The notes under the pieces were generated by a model. That model did no database searches, was not told where the DNA came from, and saw only the letters and a list, made by a program, of their open reading frames with translations. Below are positions 28,502 through 37,312 of a stretch of 64,000 nt of DNA, piece after piece. This DNA comes from Chitinophagales bacterium (GTDB lineage: Bacteria; Bacteroidota; Bacteroidia; Chitinophagales; Chitinophagaceae). The position numbers were made by a program, and so were the translations under genes. The stretch spans positions 1,798,001 to 1,862,000 of the forward strand of contig JAFLBI010000001.1 in NCBI GenBank assembly GCA_017303835.1, given 5' to 3'. How positions within the stretch are numbered: position 1 is the first letter of the stretch; each line of letters starts with the position of its first letter.

Positions 28502-28509
28502 GAAAGGTA
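28502..28509 (-). promoter_or_regulatory. -7 box TACCTTTC of the molybdenum hydroxylase operon
   Basis: On the minus strand TACCTTTC is followed by five bases and the ATG at 28496, another near-leaderless arrangement. Confidence 0.4.
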
Positions 28510-28526
28510 TTTGGTGTAAAAAAGCG

Positions 28527-28555
28527 TTGTCGAACTTACAATTTATTTAGCTTCG
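28527..28555 (+). promoter_or_regulatory. promoter of the dipeptidase-acylase operon
   Basis: TTG (28527-28529) and TAGCTTCG (28548-28555) are separated by 18 bases, close to the Bacteroidota -33/-7 layout. The dipeptidase ATG follows 15 bases after the -7 box. Confidence 0.45.
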
Positions 28556-28570
28556 GTTCAAAGCAAATAC

Positions 28571-29740
28571 ATGAAACAGCTGCTTTGGACGATTGTTTGT
28601 TGTACCGCACTACAGGTATCTGCACAAAAATACCAGCGCATTCACCGCAAAGCGGTGATGGTAGATACCCACAATGATTTGCTGACAGCTGTGATTGAGA
28701 AAAAATTGCAATTAGATAGCGATCTAAAAGGTAAGACCCACTCCGACCTGAATCGCTTTTTACAAGCTGGTGTTGATCTGCAATTGTTTTCTGTTTGGTG
28801 TGATGGTGAAAAACAAAACCCATTTGCTTGGGCTAATCGCGAAATGGATACACTATTGGCTGTTGCACAGCGCAATCCGGATAAACTAATCATCACAGAT
28901 AATCTTGCTTCGATGGAGACTGCATGGAAGCAAGGTAAACTGGTGGGACTATTTGGCGTGGAAGGCGGACACATGATCGAGAATGACTTGACTAAGTTGG
29001 ATCAACTCTATGCTAAGGGTGCACGCTATATGACACTCACATGGAACAATTCTACATCCTGGGCTAGTTCAGCTTGGGATGAAACCATGCAGCCGGAAAA
29101 GTTGACACAAAAGGGATTAACTGCTTTTGGTAAGCAGGTGATACAACGCATGAATCAATTGGGGATGTTGGTGGATTTATCGCATGTGGGTGTACAAACA
29201 TTTTGGGATGCGATGAATACAACGACCAAACCAGTTTTAGTGTCGCATAGTAATTGCCATGCCATTTGTCCGGTACCACGCAACCTCACCGACGAACAGA
29301 TTAAAGCCATTGGTAAAAATGGTGGCGTGATACACTTGAATTTTTATTCTGGCTTTGTAGATAGCAGCTTCAAACAAAAAGAAACTGCATTTCTGCAGGC
29401 GCATGCGCGTGAATTGGACTCGTTGAAGCAGACAGGTATGCAGCAAGAATATGCGATGAGCATCTTAACCAACAAGTATGCTGATGAAGTCTATAACATC
29501 AGACCAACATTGGATCAGCTGCTCAATCACCTCGATCATATTGTTCGCCTCATTGGCGTAGACTATGTGGGCATGGGTTCTGATTTCGACGGCATCACAT
29601 CTGCACCCAAAGAGTTGAATGATGTCACCGACTACCCTTTGATCACCAAAGCCCTACTCGAAAGAGGTTATTCCAAGAAAGACATTGAAAAAATATTAGG
29701 TAAAAATTTCCTTCGCATTCTCAAAGCCAATCAGCTATGA
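28571..29740 (+). CDS. membrane-dipeptidase family peptidase (M19), exported
   Basis: This 389-residue zinc dipeptidase has a short signal peptide (LLWTIVCCTALQVSAQ). Metal ligands are visible in MVDTHNDLL (His-x-Asp), LFGVEGGHMIEND (bridging Glu), VDLSHVG and SHSNCHA (His pair), and the active-site Asp in GMGSDFDGI. M19 enzymes cleave dipeptides, including those with a D-residue at the C-terminus, and can open beta-lactams. It overlaps the following acylase gene by 4 bp (ATGA), a sign of translational coupling. Confidence 0.92.
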   Translation: MKQLLWTIVCCTALQVSAQKYQRIHRKAVMVDTHNDLLTAVIEKKLQLDSDLKGKTHSDLNRFLQAGVDLQLFSVWCDGEKQNPFAWANREMDTLLAVAQRNPDKLIITDNLASMETAWKQGKLVGLFGVEGGHMIENDLTKLDQLYAKGARYMTLTWNNSTSWASSAWDETMQPEKLTQKGLTAFGKQVIQRMNQLGMLVDLSHVGVQTFWDAMNTTTKPVLVSHSNCHAICPVPRNLTDEQIKAIGKNGGVIHLNFYSGFVDSSFKQKETAFLQAHARELDSLKQTGMQQEYAMSILTNKYADEVYNIRPTLDQLLNHLDHIVRLIGVDYVGMGSDFDGITSAPKELNDVTDYPLITKALLERGYSKKDIEKILGKNFLRILKANQL

Positions 29741-31908
29741 AAGTATTTTTCGCTTCGCTACTGCTATTGCCATTATTCCTGCAAGCCCAATTCTCTTCAG
29801 CCGATAAAGCACGTTGGCAACAGCACGCCAAGAACACCACCATTATTCGCGACAATTGGGGTGTACCGCATATCTATGGCAAGACAGACGCAGATGCAGT
29901 CTTTGGTTTAATCTACGCACAATGCGAAGACGATTTTGCTCGAGTAGAGATGAACTATATCAATATTCTTGGGAGAAGCAGTGAAGTAAAAGGTGCGCAA
30001 AATATTTATGAAGACCTCTATACCCGTATGGTGATTGATTCTGCAGCAGCTGTGAAGGATTATCAACAAGCACCACAATGGTTGAAGAAATTGTTACAAG
30101 CTTGGTCGGATGGGATTCATTATTATCTCTCCAAAAATCCCAACGTGAAACCACTGCGCATACAAACATTCAAACCTTGGTATCCATTGATGTGGACCGA
30201 CGGCAGTATCTCTGCTATCAGCACGGGCTTTCTCGCATCAAGAGATGTGAAGAATTTCTATGAACAAAAAGATGCGGTGGCGCAGGTAGAAAGTCGCCAT
30301 TTCAATGAAGCACAAACCGGCTCAAACGGTTTTGCCATAGCACCAGCTAAATCAGCTACAGGTAATGCTATGCTGTACATCAATCCGCACACTAGTTTTT
30401 ATTTCCGTCCGGAAGTGCATATGGTGAGTGAAGAAGGATTGAATGCCTATGGTGCAGTTACTTGGGGACAGTTTTTCATCTATCAAGGCTTCAATGAATA
30501 CTGCGGCTGGATGCACACCAGTAGCAATGCAGATGTAAGTGATGTATATAAAGAGACCATCCAGCAAGTGAATGGCAAATATGTCTATCGCTATGATGGC
30601 AAGGACTTACCCGTTCAAACAAAACAAGAAAGCATCACTTACGTGAAGGATGGCCAATACGCACACCAAAACTTTACTGTGTACAGCACAGGACATGGAC
30701 CGGTAATGGGCAAGCAAGGACAGCATTGGTTGAGTGTGAAAAGTTTTAATCGCTCTATAGACGGACTCATGCAATCATGGTTACGCACCAAAGCAAAAGG
30801 CTTGGCCGACATGCGCAAAGTGATGGAGTATCGCGCCAATACTTCAAACAATACGGTGTATGCAGATGCGCAGGGAAATATTGGCTATTGGCATGGCAAT
30901 TTCATGCCCATACGTGATACTGCTTATGATTGGGGCAAAGCAGTAGATGGCACCACTTCCAAAACTGAATGGAAAGGATTGCATCCTGCAACGGCAACTA
31001 TTCAAGTCATCAACCCCAACAATGGTTGGTTACAAAACTGTAACTCTACACCATTTACAGTTGCAGGCAGCAATAGTCCCAAGCGCAATGCTTATCCGCC
31101 CTATATGGCGCCTGATGGAGAGAATTTCCGCGGACTGAATGCCGTGCGCGTATTAAGCAAACAAGACAAGTTTCATCTGGAAGAAATGATTGCAGCCGGT
31201 TACGACACTTACTTAACAGCCTTTGAAATATTGGTTCCTGCACTGGCAAAAGCATATGATGATGCAGATGAAGCCACCAAACAAGCCTTGGCAGAACCGA
31301 TGAAAGTAATGCGTACATGGGATTATCGCAGCAATGAAAATTCTGTAGCCACCACATTAGCTGTCGAGTGGGCGCAGTTTCAATTATCTCGTGCCATACA
31401 ACAAGTGTACATTGAGCAGGGTGATGATGATCAAGTAGCGAGAACCAGAAAATTTGCTGCAACAGTTGCACCACAAGAATTGCTCAAGACTTTTCAGAAT
31501 ACGATTAATCAATTGGTAAAGCAGCATGGTACGTGGAATATGCCATGGGGCGAACTCAATCGCTTTCAACGTTTGAATGGTGCTATTGATTTACAGTACG
31601 ATGATAACGCAGCTAGCTTACCTGTAGGCTTTGTTTCATCTACTTGGGGTTCGCTGCCTTCGTTTAATAGTCGCTACGCCAACAATACGAAAAAACGTTA
31701 TGGCTTTAATGGCAATAGCTTTATTGCTGCTGTAGAGTTTGGTAAAAAAGTTCGTGCAAAGTCCGTTTTAGCAGGTGGCAATAGTAGCGATCCTGCATCG
31801 CCTTATTTTACCAATCAGGCAGCTATGTATACGAAGGGACAATTCAAAGATGTGTTGTTCTACAAGGCAGATGTATTGAAAAATGCGGTGAAGACCTATC
31901 ATCCATAG
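29737..31908 (+). CDS. penicillin-acylase-like Ntn hydrolase (exported)
   Basis: This 723-residue precursor has a signal peptide (VFFASLLLLPLFLQAQ). It belongs to the penicillin amidase/acyl-homoserine-lactone acylase superfamily: the alpha chain part begins TTIIRDNWGVPHIYGKTDADAVFG, the autocatalytic cut falls before the nucleophile Ser in TGSNGFAIAPAKSATGNAML (about residue 195), and the beta chain follows with YINPHTSFYF. Substrates may be N-acyl amino acids, lactones or beta-lactams. It is coupled to the M19 dipeptidase gene. An 8-bp hairpin overlaps its stop codon. Confidence 0.88.
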   Translation: MKVFFASLLLLPLFLQAQFSSADKARWQQHAKNTTIIRDNWGVPHIYGKTDADAVFGLIYAQCEDDFARVEMNYINILGRSSEVKGAQNIYEDLYTRMVIDSAAAVKDYQQAPQWLKKLLQAWSDGIHYYLSKNPNVKPLRIQTFKPWYPLMWTDGSISAISTGFLASRDVKNFYEQKDAVAQVESRHFNEAQTGSNGFAIAPAKSATGNAMLYINPHTSFYFRPEVHMVSEEGLNAYGAVTWGQFFIYQGFNEYCGWMHTSSNADVSDVYKETIQQVNGKYVYRYDGKDLPVQTKQESITYVKDGQYAHQNFTVYSTGHGPVMGKQGQHWLSVKSFNRSIDGLMQSWLRTKAKGLADMRKVMEYRANTSNNTVYADAQGNIGYWHGNFMPIRDTAYDWGKAVDGTTSKTEWKGLHPATATIQVINPNNGWLQNCNSTPFTVAGSNSPKRNAYPPYMAPDGENFRGLNAVRVLSKQDKFHLEEMIAAGYDTYLTAFEILVPALAKAYDDADEATKQALAEPMKVMRTWDYRSNENSVATTLAVEWAQFQLSRAIQQVYIEQGDDDQVARTRKFAATVAPQELLKTFQNTINQLVKQHGTWNMPWGELNRFQRLNGAIDLQYDDNAASLPVGFVSSTWGSLPSFNSRYANNTKKRYGFNGNSFIAAVEFGKKVRAKSVLAGGNSSDPASPYFTNQAAMYTKGQFKDVLFYKADVLKNAVKTYHP

Positions 31909-31924
31909 AGAAATACTTCTCTAT
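31905..31924 (+). other. hairpin overlapping the acylase stop codon
   Basis: ATAGAGAA-ATAC-TTCTCTAT is a perfect 8-bp stem with a 4-nt loop that includes the TAG stop codon. No T-tract follows directly, so it may stabilise the mRNA 3' end or terminate weakly. Confidence 0.4.
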
Positions 31925-32023
31925 AAAGCTTTATATTATTATTCATTATTTAGATAATGAGTAATGATTTTAGTCATCTTATGACCACAAAAATTAAATC
32001 AATTTTGTAGTTGAAAGAGTTTT

Positions 32024-32845
32024 ATGCTTTATCAACAAATCAAGAAAAAAAATAAATTCAAACTTTATTATTCTTTCTTACTTCTTCTTATAGCAGTATC
32101 AAGCAGTTGTAGAAAAAATATCCCGCCAAAACCTGTAGATGCTTCTTTCGTGATATCTGAAGTGATTTCATACGGTCCTTATGCAGATAAATTTGAGCCC
32201 TACGATACCGATAGCGCAACATCATGTGTGGTGAGATTTACAGCTAATCAAGTACAAGAAACAGGCATTGAATACGAATGGAATATAGGTACTGATCCAA
32301 CCTCCTTTAATAAAAACTCATTTGTTGTTGATTTCTGTGGCACACCAGCCAGAACTATCAACATCAAACTTTTGGTAAGAAAACGAAACCAAACTGATGG
32401 ATCAATAAAGGAAGAAATAAGCACAACTAGAAAACTATATCTTAAAAAGAATACGACTATATACGGTAGCTACATCGGAAAATATGAAGGTGATAACAAC
32501 AATTATGTCCTAAAAATAGAGCCCAATATCAATATTCCAGTGGAAAATGAAATGGGTATTCAAAACTATACCGGTATACTCATCTCTTCAAATTCGCCAA
32601 AAAACGATACCGTTTATCTTCCTAATGATTGGGGCAGTTCAGCAATTGTTTTATTATCTAGAAGTCTTTACTTATATCATTTCGAACCTATTCCAACAAT
32701 ACCTCAGGTTAATAAAACGATTACACCTAGAAAAATAACATCTGTTTTAAATAAAAATAATAAAGACATTGATCTACTGGTCGAAGGGTGGGACCCTAAA
32801 ACACATTTATCCAAGAACGTTCACTTTAAAGGGAACAGAATATAA
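32024..32845 (+). CDS. lipoprotein of unknown function, paralogue 1
   Basis: This 273-residue predicted lipoprotein has a basic N-terminus and hydrophobic helix leading to the lipobox SSSC (Cys29). The mature part may be PKD-like at residues ~75-135 (IEYEWNIGTDPTSF, then ARTINIKLLVRKR) and carries a MGIQNYTGILISS segment. No family is recognised. It is followed 123 bp later by a close paralogue in the same orientation, with which it shares DASF, YDTDS, SCVVRF/SCIVRF, TTIYG and SRSLYLYHFEPIP. The DNA is much more AT-rich than the neighbourhood, suggesting recent acquisition. Confidence 0.65.
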   Translation: MLYQQIKKKNKFKLYYSFLLLLIAVSSSCRKNIPPKPVDASFVISEVISYGPYADKFEPYDTDSATSCVVRFTANQVQETGIEYEWNIGTDPTSFNKNSFVVDFCGTPARTINIKLLVRKRNQTDGSIKEEISTTRKLYLKKNTTIYGSYIGKYEGDNNNYVLKIEPNINIPVENEMGIQNYTGILISSNSPKNDTVYLPNDWGSSAIVLLSRSLYLYHFEPIPTIPQVNKTITPRKITSVLNKNNKDIDLLVEGWDPKTHLSKNVHFKGNRI

Positions 32846-32968
32846 AAACGAGATCAATAACTTATCATGCATCACAATGAAATAAAGTGGCAAAAGGAGT
32901 CTGATAAAGGAACAATTACTTTCTATGCATAAGACAATTTTCAAAATAATGAATTATATATTCCGCAA

Positions 32969-33790
32969 ATGAAAGGATTTATAGTAAAGAAAAAACAAAA
33001 TTACTACCGGCTTATGTACTGGGCACTTTACATAGCATTAATTATTGCTTTTTTTAGCTGTAAAAAGAATACCCAAACAAGACCACTAGATGCATCCTTT
33101 ATTGTTTCTGAGGTAATTGAATATGCTCCTTATGCAGCAAAGTTTGAAGAATATGACACAGATAGTATTACATCATGTATAGTAAGATTCAAGGCTAAAG
33201 AGATTGAGAACTCAAATATAAAATACGAATGGGCTATAGGATCAGATCCAAATGTTTTTACTACCCAAAGCTTTCTGATAAATTTTTGTAACTCACCTGC
33301 AAGAGTTATTGAAGTAGCATTAAAAGTAAAAAAGACAAGCTCTATTGATGGCACTATTATAGAAGAAGCGATCTGTAGACGAAAGATTTTTTTAAAAAAG
33401 ACAACAACTATTTATGGAGAGTATATTGGCAATTTTAATAACGAGATAAATAAAAGTACTTTATCCATTCAACCTAATATTAATTTGAGTAGACAAAGCG
33501 TCATGGGAATTCAAAATTATACAGGAATATTAATTGTATCTGATAATAGAAATTACGACACACTCTATTTACCAAATCATTGGGGTGCTTCAATTGCAAC
33601 ATTATCAAGAAGTTTATATCTATACCATTTCGAACCAATTCCAAATAATCCAATAAACAAACAAATCTTACCAATAAAGCTTACTGCCCTTGTTGATAAA
33701 ACAAATAAAGAAATTAAACTGTCTGTAGAAGGTTTTGAATCTAACTCCTACACTAAAAAATTTTATTCATTTACTGGCACTAGACAATAA
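32969..33790 (+). CDS. lipoprotein of unknown function, paralogue 2
   Basis: This 273-residue protein is the same length as the preceding one and clearly a tandem duplicate. A basic leader and hydrophobic helix end at FFSC (Cys31, lipobox). Residues such as YEWAIGSDPNVF, SVMGIQNYTGILIVSDN and LYLPNHWGASIATLSRSLYLYHFEPIP align with paralogue 1 without gaps over long stretches, while the linker regions differ. The gene is very AT-rich. Function unknown; a surface-exposed lipoprotein is inferred from the signal. Confidence 0.65.
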   Translation: MKGFIVKKKQNYYRLMYWALYIALIIAFFSCKKNTQTRPLDASFIVSEVIEYAPYAAKFEEYDTDSITSCIVRFKAKEIENSNIKYEWAIGSDPNVFTTQSFLINFCNSPARVIEVALKVKKTSSIDGTIIEEAICRRKIFLKKTTTIYGEYIGNFNNEINKSTLSIQPNINLSRQSVMGIQNYTGILIVSDNRNYDTLYLPNHWGASIATLSRSLYLYHFEPIPNNPINKQILPIKLTALVDKTNKEIKLSVEGFESNSYTKKFYSFTGTRQ

Positions 33791-33857
33791 AATAGAGACT
33801 GAAAAATTGAAAAGCTATTAATAAGCACCTAAGTTAATATGCGCACGTTTTTATTAA

Positions 33858-34247
33858 CTATACCAACACATTGAGGATAGCTTCATCAATCCGCTTGGGC
33901 TTGCCTGTTTGTTGATCAATCAATATCCATACGCTGGTTGCAGTCAGTATGGTTTGATTATCCGCCACGCGTGTGATGGTAAAATGTCTGTCCCAAGTAA
34001 CAGCACTATGCGCACCCGTCCAAGTATCGATGCGCAATGCATCACCAGGAAAAGCCTGTGCTTTGTATTCGATTTCCCACTTACGCAACATCCACACAAC
34101 AGATGCATTAATATCAGCAGGCACTTTGCTGTTCCAATGCGCTGCAGCAATATCCTGCAACCATTGCACATAGACCACATTGTTCACGTGCTGCAAGGCA
34201 TCGCAATGTGCTTCTGTAACAGTGATCAATTGTTCAAAGCGGCCCAT
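33858..34247 (-). CDS. acyl-CoA thioesterase, 4HBT hotdog family
   Basis: This 129-residue single-hotdog protein has the 4-hydroxybenzoyl-CoA-type active-site helix TEAHCDALQHVNNVVYVQWLQDIA, where the Asp of HCDALQHVN is the usual catalytic acid. YbgC/FadM-like enzymes hydrolyse acyl-CoAs. Its ATG follows immediately on the stop codon of the E1 gene (TAG then ATG), so the two are cotranscribed and perhaps translationally coupled, suggesting a role with the branched-chain or other acyl-CoA product of that dehydrogenase. Confidence 0.88.
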   Translation of the reverse strand: MGRFEQLITVTEAHCDALQHVNNVVYVQWLQDIAAAHWNSKVPADINASVVWMLRKWEIEYKAQAFPGDALRIDTWTGAHSAVTWDRHFTITRVADNQTILTATSVWILIDQQTGKPKRIDEAILNVLV

Positions 34248-36233
34248 CTAATATTGCATCAATTGCTGCACGGTTGCGTGCAAGCGTGATTTAGCCAAGA
34301 AGTTTTTCTCCAAATCCATATTAAATGGAATAGGCGTATCCAAAGAAGCGCAACGCAACACAGGTGCATCCAATAATTCAAAACAATGCTCACTAATCCA
34401 TGCACTGATTTCTCCGCCAATGCCACCAAACAAATTGTCTTCATGCAGAATCAGCACCTTACCAGTTGATTGCACGGCAGTGCGGATTGCGTCATAATCC
34501 AATGGTACCAAACTGCGCAGATCGAGAATTGTTGCACTGATTTCCGGATGAGTAGCCACATATTCTTTCGCCCAATGCACAGCTGCACCATAGGTAATGA
34601 TGGTAATATCAGATCCTGTTTGTATAGTCGCTGCTTTGCCGATGGGTACTTCATAGTATTGCTCGGGCACCAATCCGCTCACACTTCTGTACAAAGCTTT
34701 GTGCTCGAAGTAGAGCACGGGATTGGGATCATTGAATGCAGCAATCAGTAAACCTTTTGCATCATGCGGATTGGAAGGATACACAATCTTTAGACCAGGC
34801 ACATGTGCAAACCATGCTTCATTGCTTTGTGAATGAAATGGACCCGCACCAACGCCTGCGCCTGTTGGCATACGCACAACAACATCTGCGTTTTGTCCCC
34901 AGCGGTAATGAATCTTCGCCAGATTATTCACGATCTGGTTAAAGCCTACGCTCACAAAATCAGCAAACTGCATTTCCACCATACTCTTGAATCCTTTCAG
35001 GCTCAGTCCTAATGCGGATCCAATAATGGCACTCTCACACAAGGGTGTATTGCGTACACGCGCTTTACCAAATTCTTGCACAAAGCCTTCGGTGATTTTG
35101 AATGCACCACCGTACTCAGCAATGTCTTGTCCCATCAACACCAATTCAGGATGTTGCTGCATGCTTTGTCGCATCGCTTCTTGAATCGCATCAACAAAAC
35201 GCAATTCTCTTCCTTCGCTATTTGCTTGATCACGCAGCATGGCTGCGGTATTCGGCACCACAGGTGCAAACACATCAGCTACTTCTTCTGCAGTATCAGG
35301 TGTTAATGCTTGTGCTTGATAAGCAGTCTCCAATTCAGTTTCAATGTAGATACGCAGTTCATTGCGGATATCGGCAATCTGCATTTCAGTGAGTACACCA
35401 CCGGTGACAAGTTCTTGTTCATAGTTTTTCACCGGATCTCTTCTACCCCATTCTTCAAACAATTCTTTGGGTACATATTTCGTACCACTGGCTTCTTCAT
35501 GTCCGCGCATGCGGAAAGTCATGCACTCAATCAAGTAAGGCTTTTGTTCGCGTATGCAATAATCGCGTACACCGCGAATCGTATCAAACACAGTCAGCAA
35601 ATCATTCCCATCAATGCGAATACCATCCATGCCATAACCCTTTGCTCTCTCCACCAGGCTTTCGCATTTGTATTGTTCATTCACGGGCGTACTCAAACCA
35701 TAGCCATTATTCTCAATGATGAAGATCACCGGCAAGCCCCAGACAGCAGCCACATTCAGCGCTTCATGAAAATCGCCTTCGCTGGTGCCGCCATCGCCTG
35801 TAAAGGCCAAGGATACTTTTTGTTCTTGTCTTAGTTGATGTGCCAATGCAACACCATCGGCAATCGCCAACTGAGGACCTAGATGCGAAATCATGCCACA
35901 GATATGATGCGCTTTCGTACCGAAGTGAAAACTTCTTTCGCGGCCCTTGCTATAACCGTCTTTATTACCCTGCCATTGCATGAAGAGTTTGTGCAGCGGC
36001 ATTTGACGAGATGTAAACACCCCAAGGTTTCTGTGCAGCGGCATGATCCATTCATCGGGCTCAAGTGCGAGTGTAGCGCCAACAGCAATCGCTTCCTGAC
36101 CAATACCGCTGAACCATTTACTAATCTTTCCTTGACGCAGTAATACGAGCATTTTCTCCTCAATCATGCGAGGCAGCAAAATGGCTTTGTACAAATTGAT
36201 GAGTTCTGCGTTGCTAAGTCCCTTCCTGTCCAT
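34248..36233 (-). CDS. 2-oxoacid dehydrogenase E1, alpha and beta subunits fused
   Basis: This 661-residue thiamine-diphosphate enzyme, probably of the branched-chain 2-oxoacid dehydrogenase type, has the alpha and beta chains fused in one chain. The alpha half (about 1-320) has FTGDGGTSEGDFHEALNVAAVWGLPVIFIIENNGYGLSTP, the TPP/Mg motif. The beta half (about 340-661) starts LRFVDAIQEAMRQSMQQHPELVLMGQDIAEYGGAFKITEG and contains the PTGAGVGAGPFHSQSNEAWF loop. The open frame runs back to 36362 into repeat DNA; the ATG at 36233 (MDRKGLSNAEL) is chosen because homology begins there. E2 and E3 are not in the window. Cotranscribed with the thioesterase. Confidence 0.93.
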   Translation of the reverse strand: MDRKGLSNAELINLYKAILLPRMIEEKMLVLLRQGKISKWFSGIGQEAIAVGATLALEPDEWIMPLHRNLGVFTSRQMPLHKLFMQWQGNKDGYSKGRERSFHFGTKAHHICGMISHLGPQLAIADGVALAHQLRQEQKVSLAFTGDGGTSEGDFHEALNVAAVWGLPVIFIIENNGYGLSTPVNEQYKCESLVERAKGYGMDGIRIDGNDLLTVFDTIRGVRDYCIREQKPYLIECMTFRMRGHEEASGTKYVPKELFEEWGRRDPVKNYEQELVTGGVLTEMQIADIRNELRIYIETELETAYQAQALTPDTAEEVADVFAPVVPNTAAMLRDQANSEGRELRFVDAIQEAMRQSMQQHPELVLMGQDIAEYGGAFKITEGFVQEFGKARVRNTPLCESAIIGSALGLSLKGFKSMVEMQFADFVSVGFNQIVNNLAKIHYRWGQNADVVVRMPTGAGVGAGPFHSQSNEAWFAHVPGLKIVYPSNPHDAKGLLIAAFNDPNPVLYFEHKALYRSVSGLVPEQYYEVPIGKAATIQTGSDITIITYGAAVHWAKEYVATHPEISATILDLRSLVPLDYDAIRTAVQSTGKVLILHEDNLFGGIGGEISAWISEHCFELLDAPVLRCASLDTPIPFNMDLEKNFLAKSRLHATVQQLMQY

Positions 36234-36311
36234 ACCCTTGAATTGAATGTGTCTAAGATAGTATGTTTTGCGGGGAGGATGTGCTGAACCACCCGTACAA
36301 CTCCTGAATAC

Positions 36312-36504
36312 ATATGGTTCAACCCCTTCGGGGTTGGTCACCACCCTCTCATACAGCCGCAAGTTGCACTAGCGGTTATATTTATTGAAGCCCTTCAGGC
36401 TTGTAAAAGAGACAAAAAACTACAACGTGTGACGAACCCCGAAGGGGTTCAATATGAATAGCAGATAGAAATAAAGGTAGCTTCACAACCACGAAGTGGT
36501 TGAA
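36312..36504 (+). repeat. REP-like multi-hairpin repeat, left copy
   Basis: About 190 bp with five successive hairpins, in order: CAACCCCTTCGGGGTTG, a degenerate AGCCGCAAG...CTAGCGGTT stem, AAGCCCTTCAGGCTT, GAACCCCGAAGGGGTTC, and CAACCACGAAGTGGTTG. It is collinear with a second copy at 37068-37250 on the other side of the transposase gene, in the same orientation. Both copies share the flank TTCAATATGAATAG right after the fourth hairpin. The copy fills the gap between the transposase and the E1 gene. Confidence 0.85.
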
Positions 36505-36506
36505 CC

Positions 36507-36953
36507 TTATATCAGATACTGCTCCTCAAATGCAATACCTTGCTCATTGAGTAGATCGAGATATTCTTCCCGAAATGATTTTGTATGATGATGTATTTCT
36601 TGTTGCTGAACATAATCGATTAATCGATCCCGCTCTTTTATGCTATACGTGAATGCACCATATCCGTCCTGCCAACCTTCAAAATTTTTAAATAATTGTT
36701 GCTCCTTAATGTAAGCGGAGCTAGCCACTTTGATATCCTTCACCAAAGAAGCCAAAGCAATGGATGGATGTAAATGCGTTACGATATGCAGATGATCTTC
36801 CACCCCATTAATCTTATAAACATGACATTGTTTATTCTTCAGCAAACCACCAATGTATTGAAACAAGATTGGTCTGCCTGCCTTTGTTAATGTACATGCT
36901 CGGTACTTTGTGCTGAAAATAATCTGATACAGTATTTGCGTATAGGTGCTCAT
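36507..36953 (-). CDS. REP-associated tyrosine transposase (IS200-like, Y1 HUH family)
   Basis: This 148-residue protein of the Transposase_17/IS200 family has the HUH metal motif (His54-Leu-His56 in VEDHLHIVTHL) and the probable nucleophile Tyr114 in LIDYVQQQEIHHHTKSFREEYLDLL, the region typical of REP-associated transposases (RAYTs). These single-copy enzymes cut single-stranded REP hairpins and are thought to spread them. Multi-hairpin repeats flank it on both sides here. The ATG at 36953 is preferred to an in-frame GTG at 36971. There is no TnpB partner. Confidence 0.88.
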   Translation of the reverse strand: MSTYTQILYQIIFSTKYRACTLTKAGRPILFQYIGGLLKNKQCHVYKINGVEDHLHIVTHLHPSIALASLVKDIKVASSAYIKEQQLFKNFEGWQDGYGAFTYSIKERDRLIDYVQQQEIHHHTKSFREEYLDLLNEQGIAFEEQYLI

Positions 36954-37067
36954 AACAAATGATTTTTTCACCTATTGGGGGGATAGGATTTGAAATTAAG
37001 TATGATCTATTTATTGAATTTAATGGTTATTCATACTGGTTTTTCGTTAAAACAGATTTGTATTTTT

Positions 37068-37250
37068 TGTTCAACCCCTTCAGGGTTGGTTGCCACCTAT
37101 CAATATAGCCGCAAGTTGCACTTGCGGCTACGCCTGTTCAAGCCCTTCGGGCTTGTGAAAAGTCTTATTCGATCAGAACCCCAAAGGGGTTCAATATGAA
37201 TAGAAAAGCAAGTTTAATAAGACACACAACCACGAAATGGTTTAATACTG
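37068..37250 (+). repeat. REP-like multi-hairpin repeat, right copy
   Basis: The same series of hairpins as the left copy: CAACCCCTTCAGGGTTG, a perfect AGCCGCAAG-TTGCA-CTTGCGGCT stem, CAAGCCCTTCGGGCTTG, GAACCCCAAAGGGGTTC followed by AATATGAATAG, and a decayed AACCACGAAATGGTT. Direct orientation relative to the left copy. The 340-bp stretch 36972-37312 holds only this repeat, the BI-1 terminator and an AT-rich piece just upstream of the transposase gene. Confidence 0.85.
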
Positions 37251-37251
37251 G

Positions 37252-37285
37252 AAAAAACCAAGGCCACCCCCGTAGAGATGGCCTT
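37252..37285 (-). terminator. intrinsic terminator of the BI-1 gene
   Basis: On the minus strand AAGGCCA and TGGCCTT form a 7-bp stem around a 12-nt loop, followed by GGTTTTTT. It lies 27 bp beyond the BI-1 stop codon. Confidence 0.7.
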
Positions 37286-37312
37286 ATTTGATCCTTCAGT
37301 GGGGTGAAGTAT

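Noticed and set aside
33832-33858. Terminator after the thioesterase gene (GTTAATA...TATTAAC)
   Set aside because: The 7-bp stem is AT-only and has no T-tract on the minus strand, too weak to call.
35310-35834. 174-residue plus-strand open frame opposite the E1 gene
   Set aside because: It is an antisense shadow of the conserved TPP-binding region of E1.
36234-36362. N-terminal extension of the E1 frame
   Set aside because: The extra residues are translated from REP-like repeat DNA; E1 homology starts at MDRKGLSNAEL (36233).
36312-37250. Hairpin series as a CRISPR array
   Set aside because: Units are different hairpins with unequal spacing and no constant repeat with unique spacers; no cas genes are near; a RAYT is.
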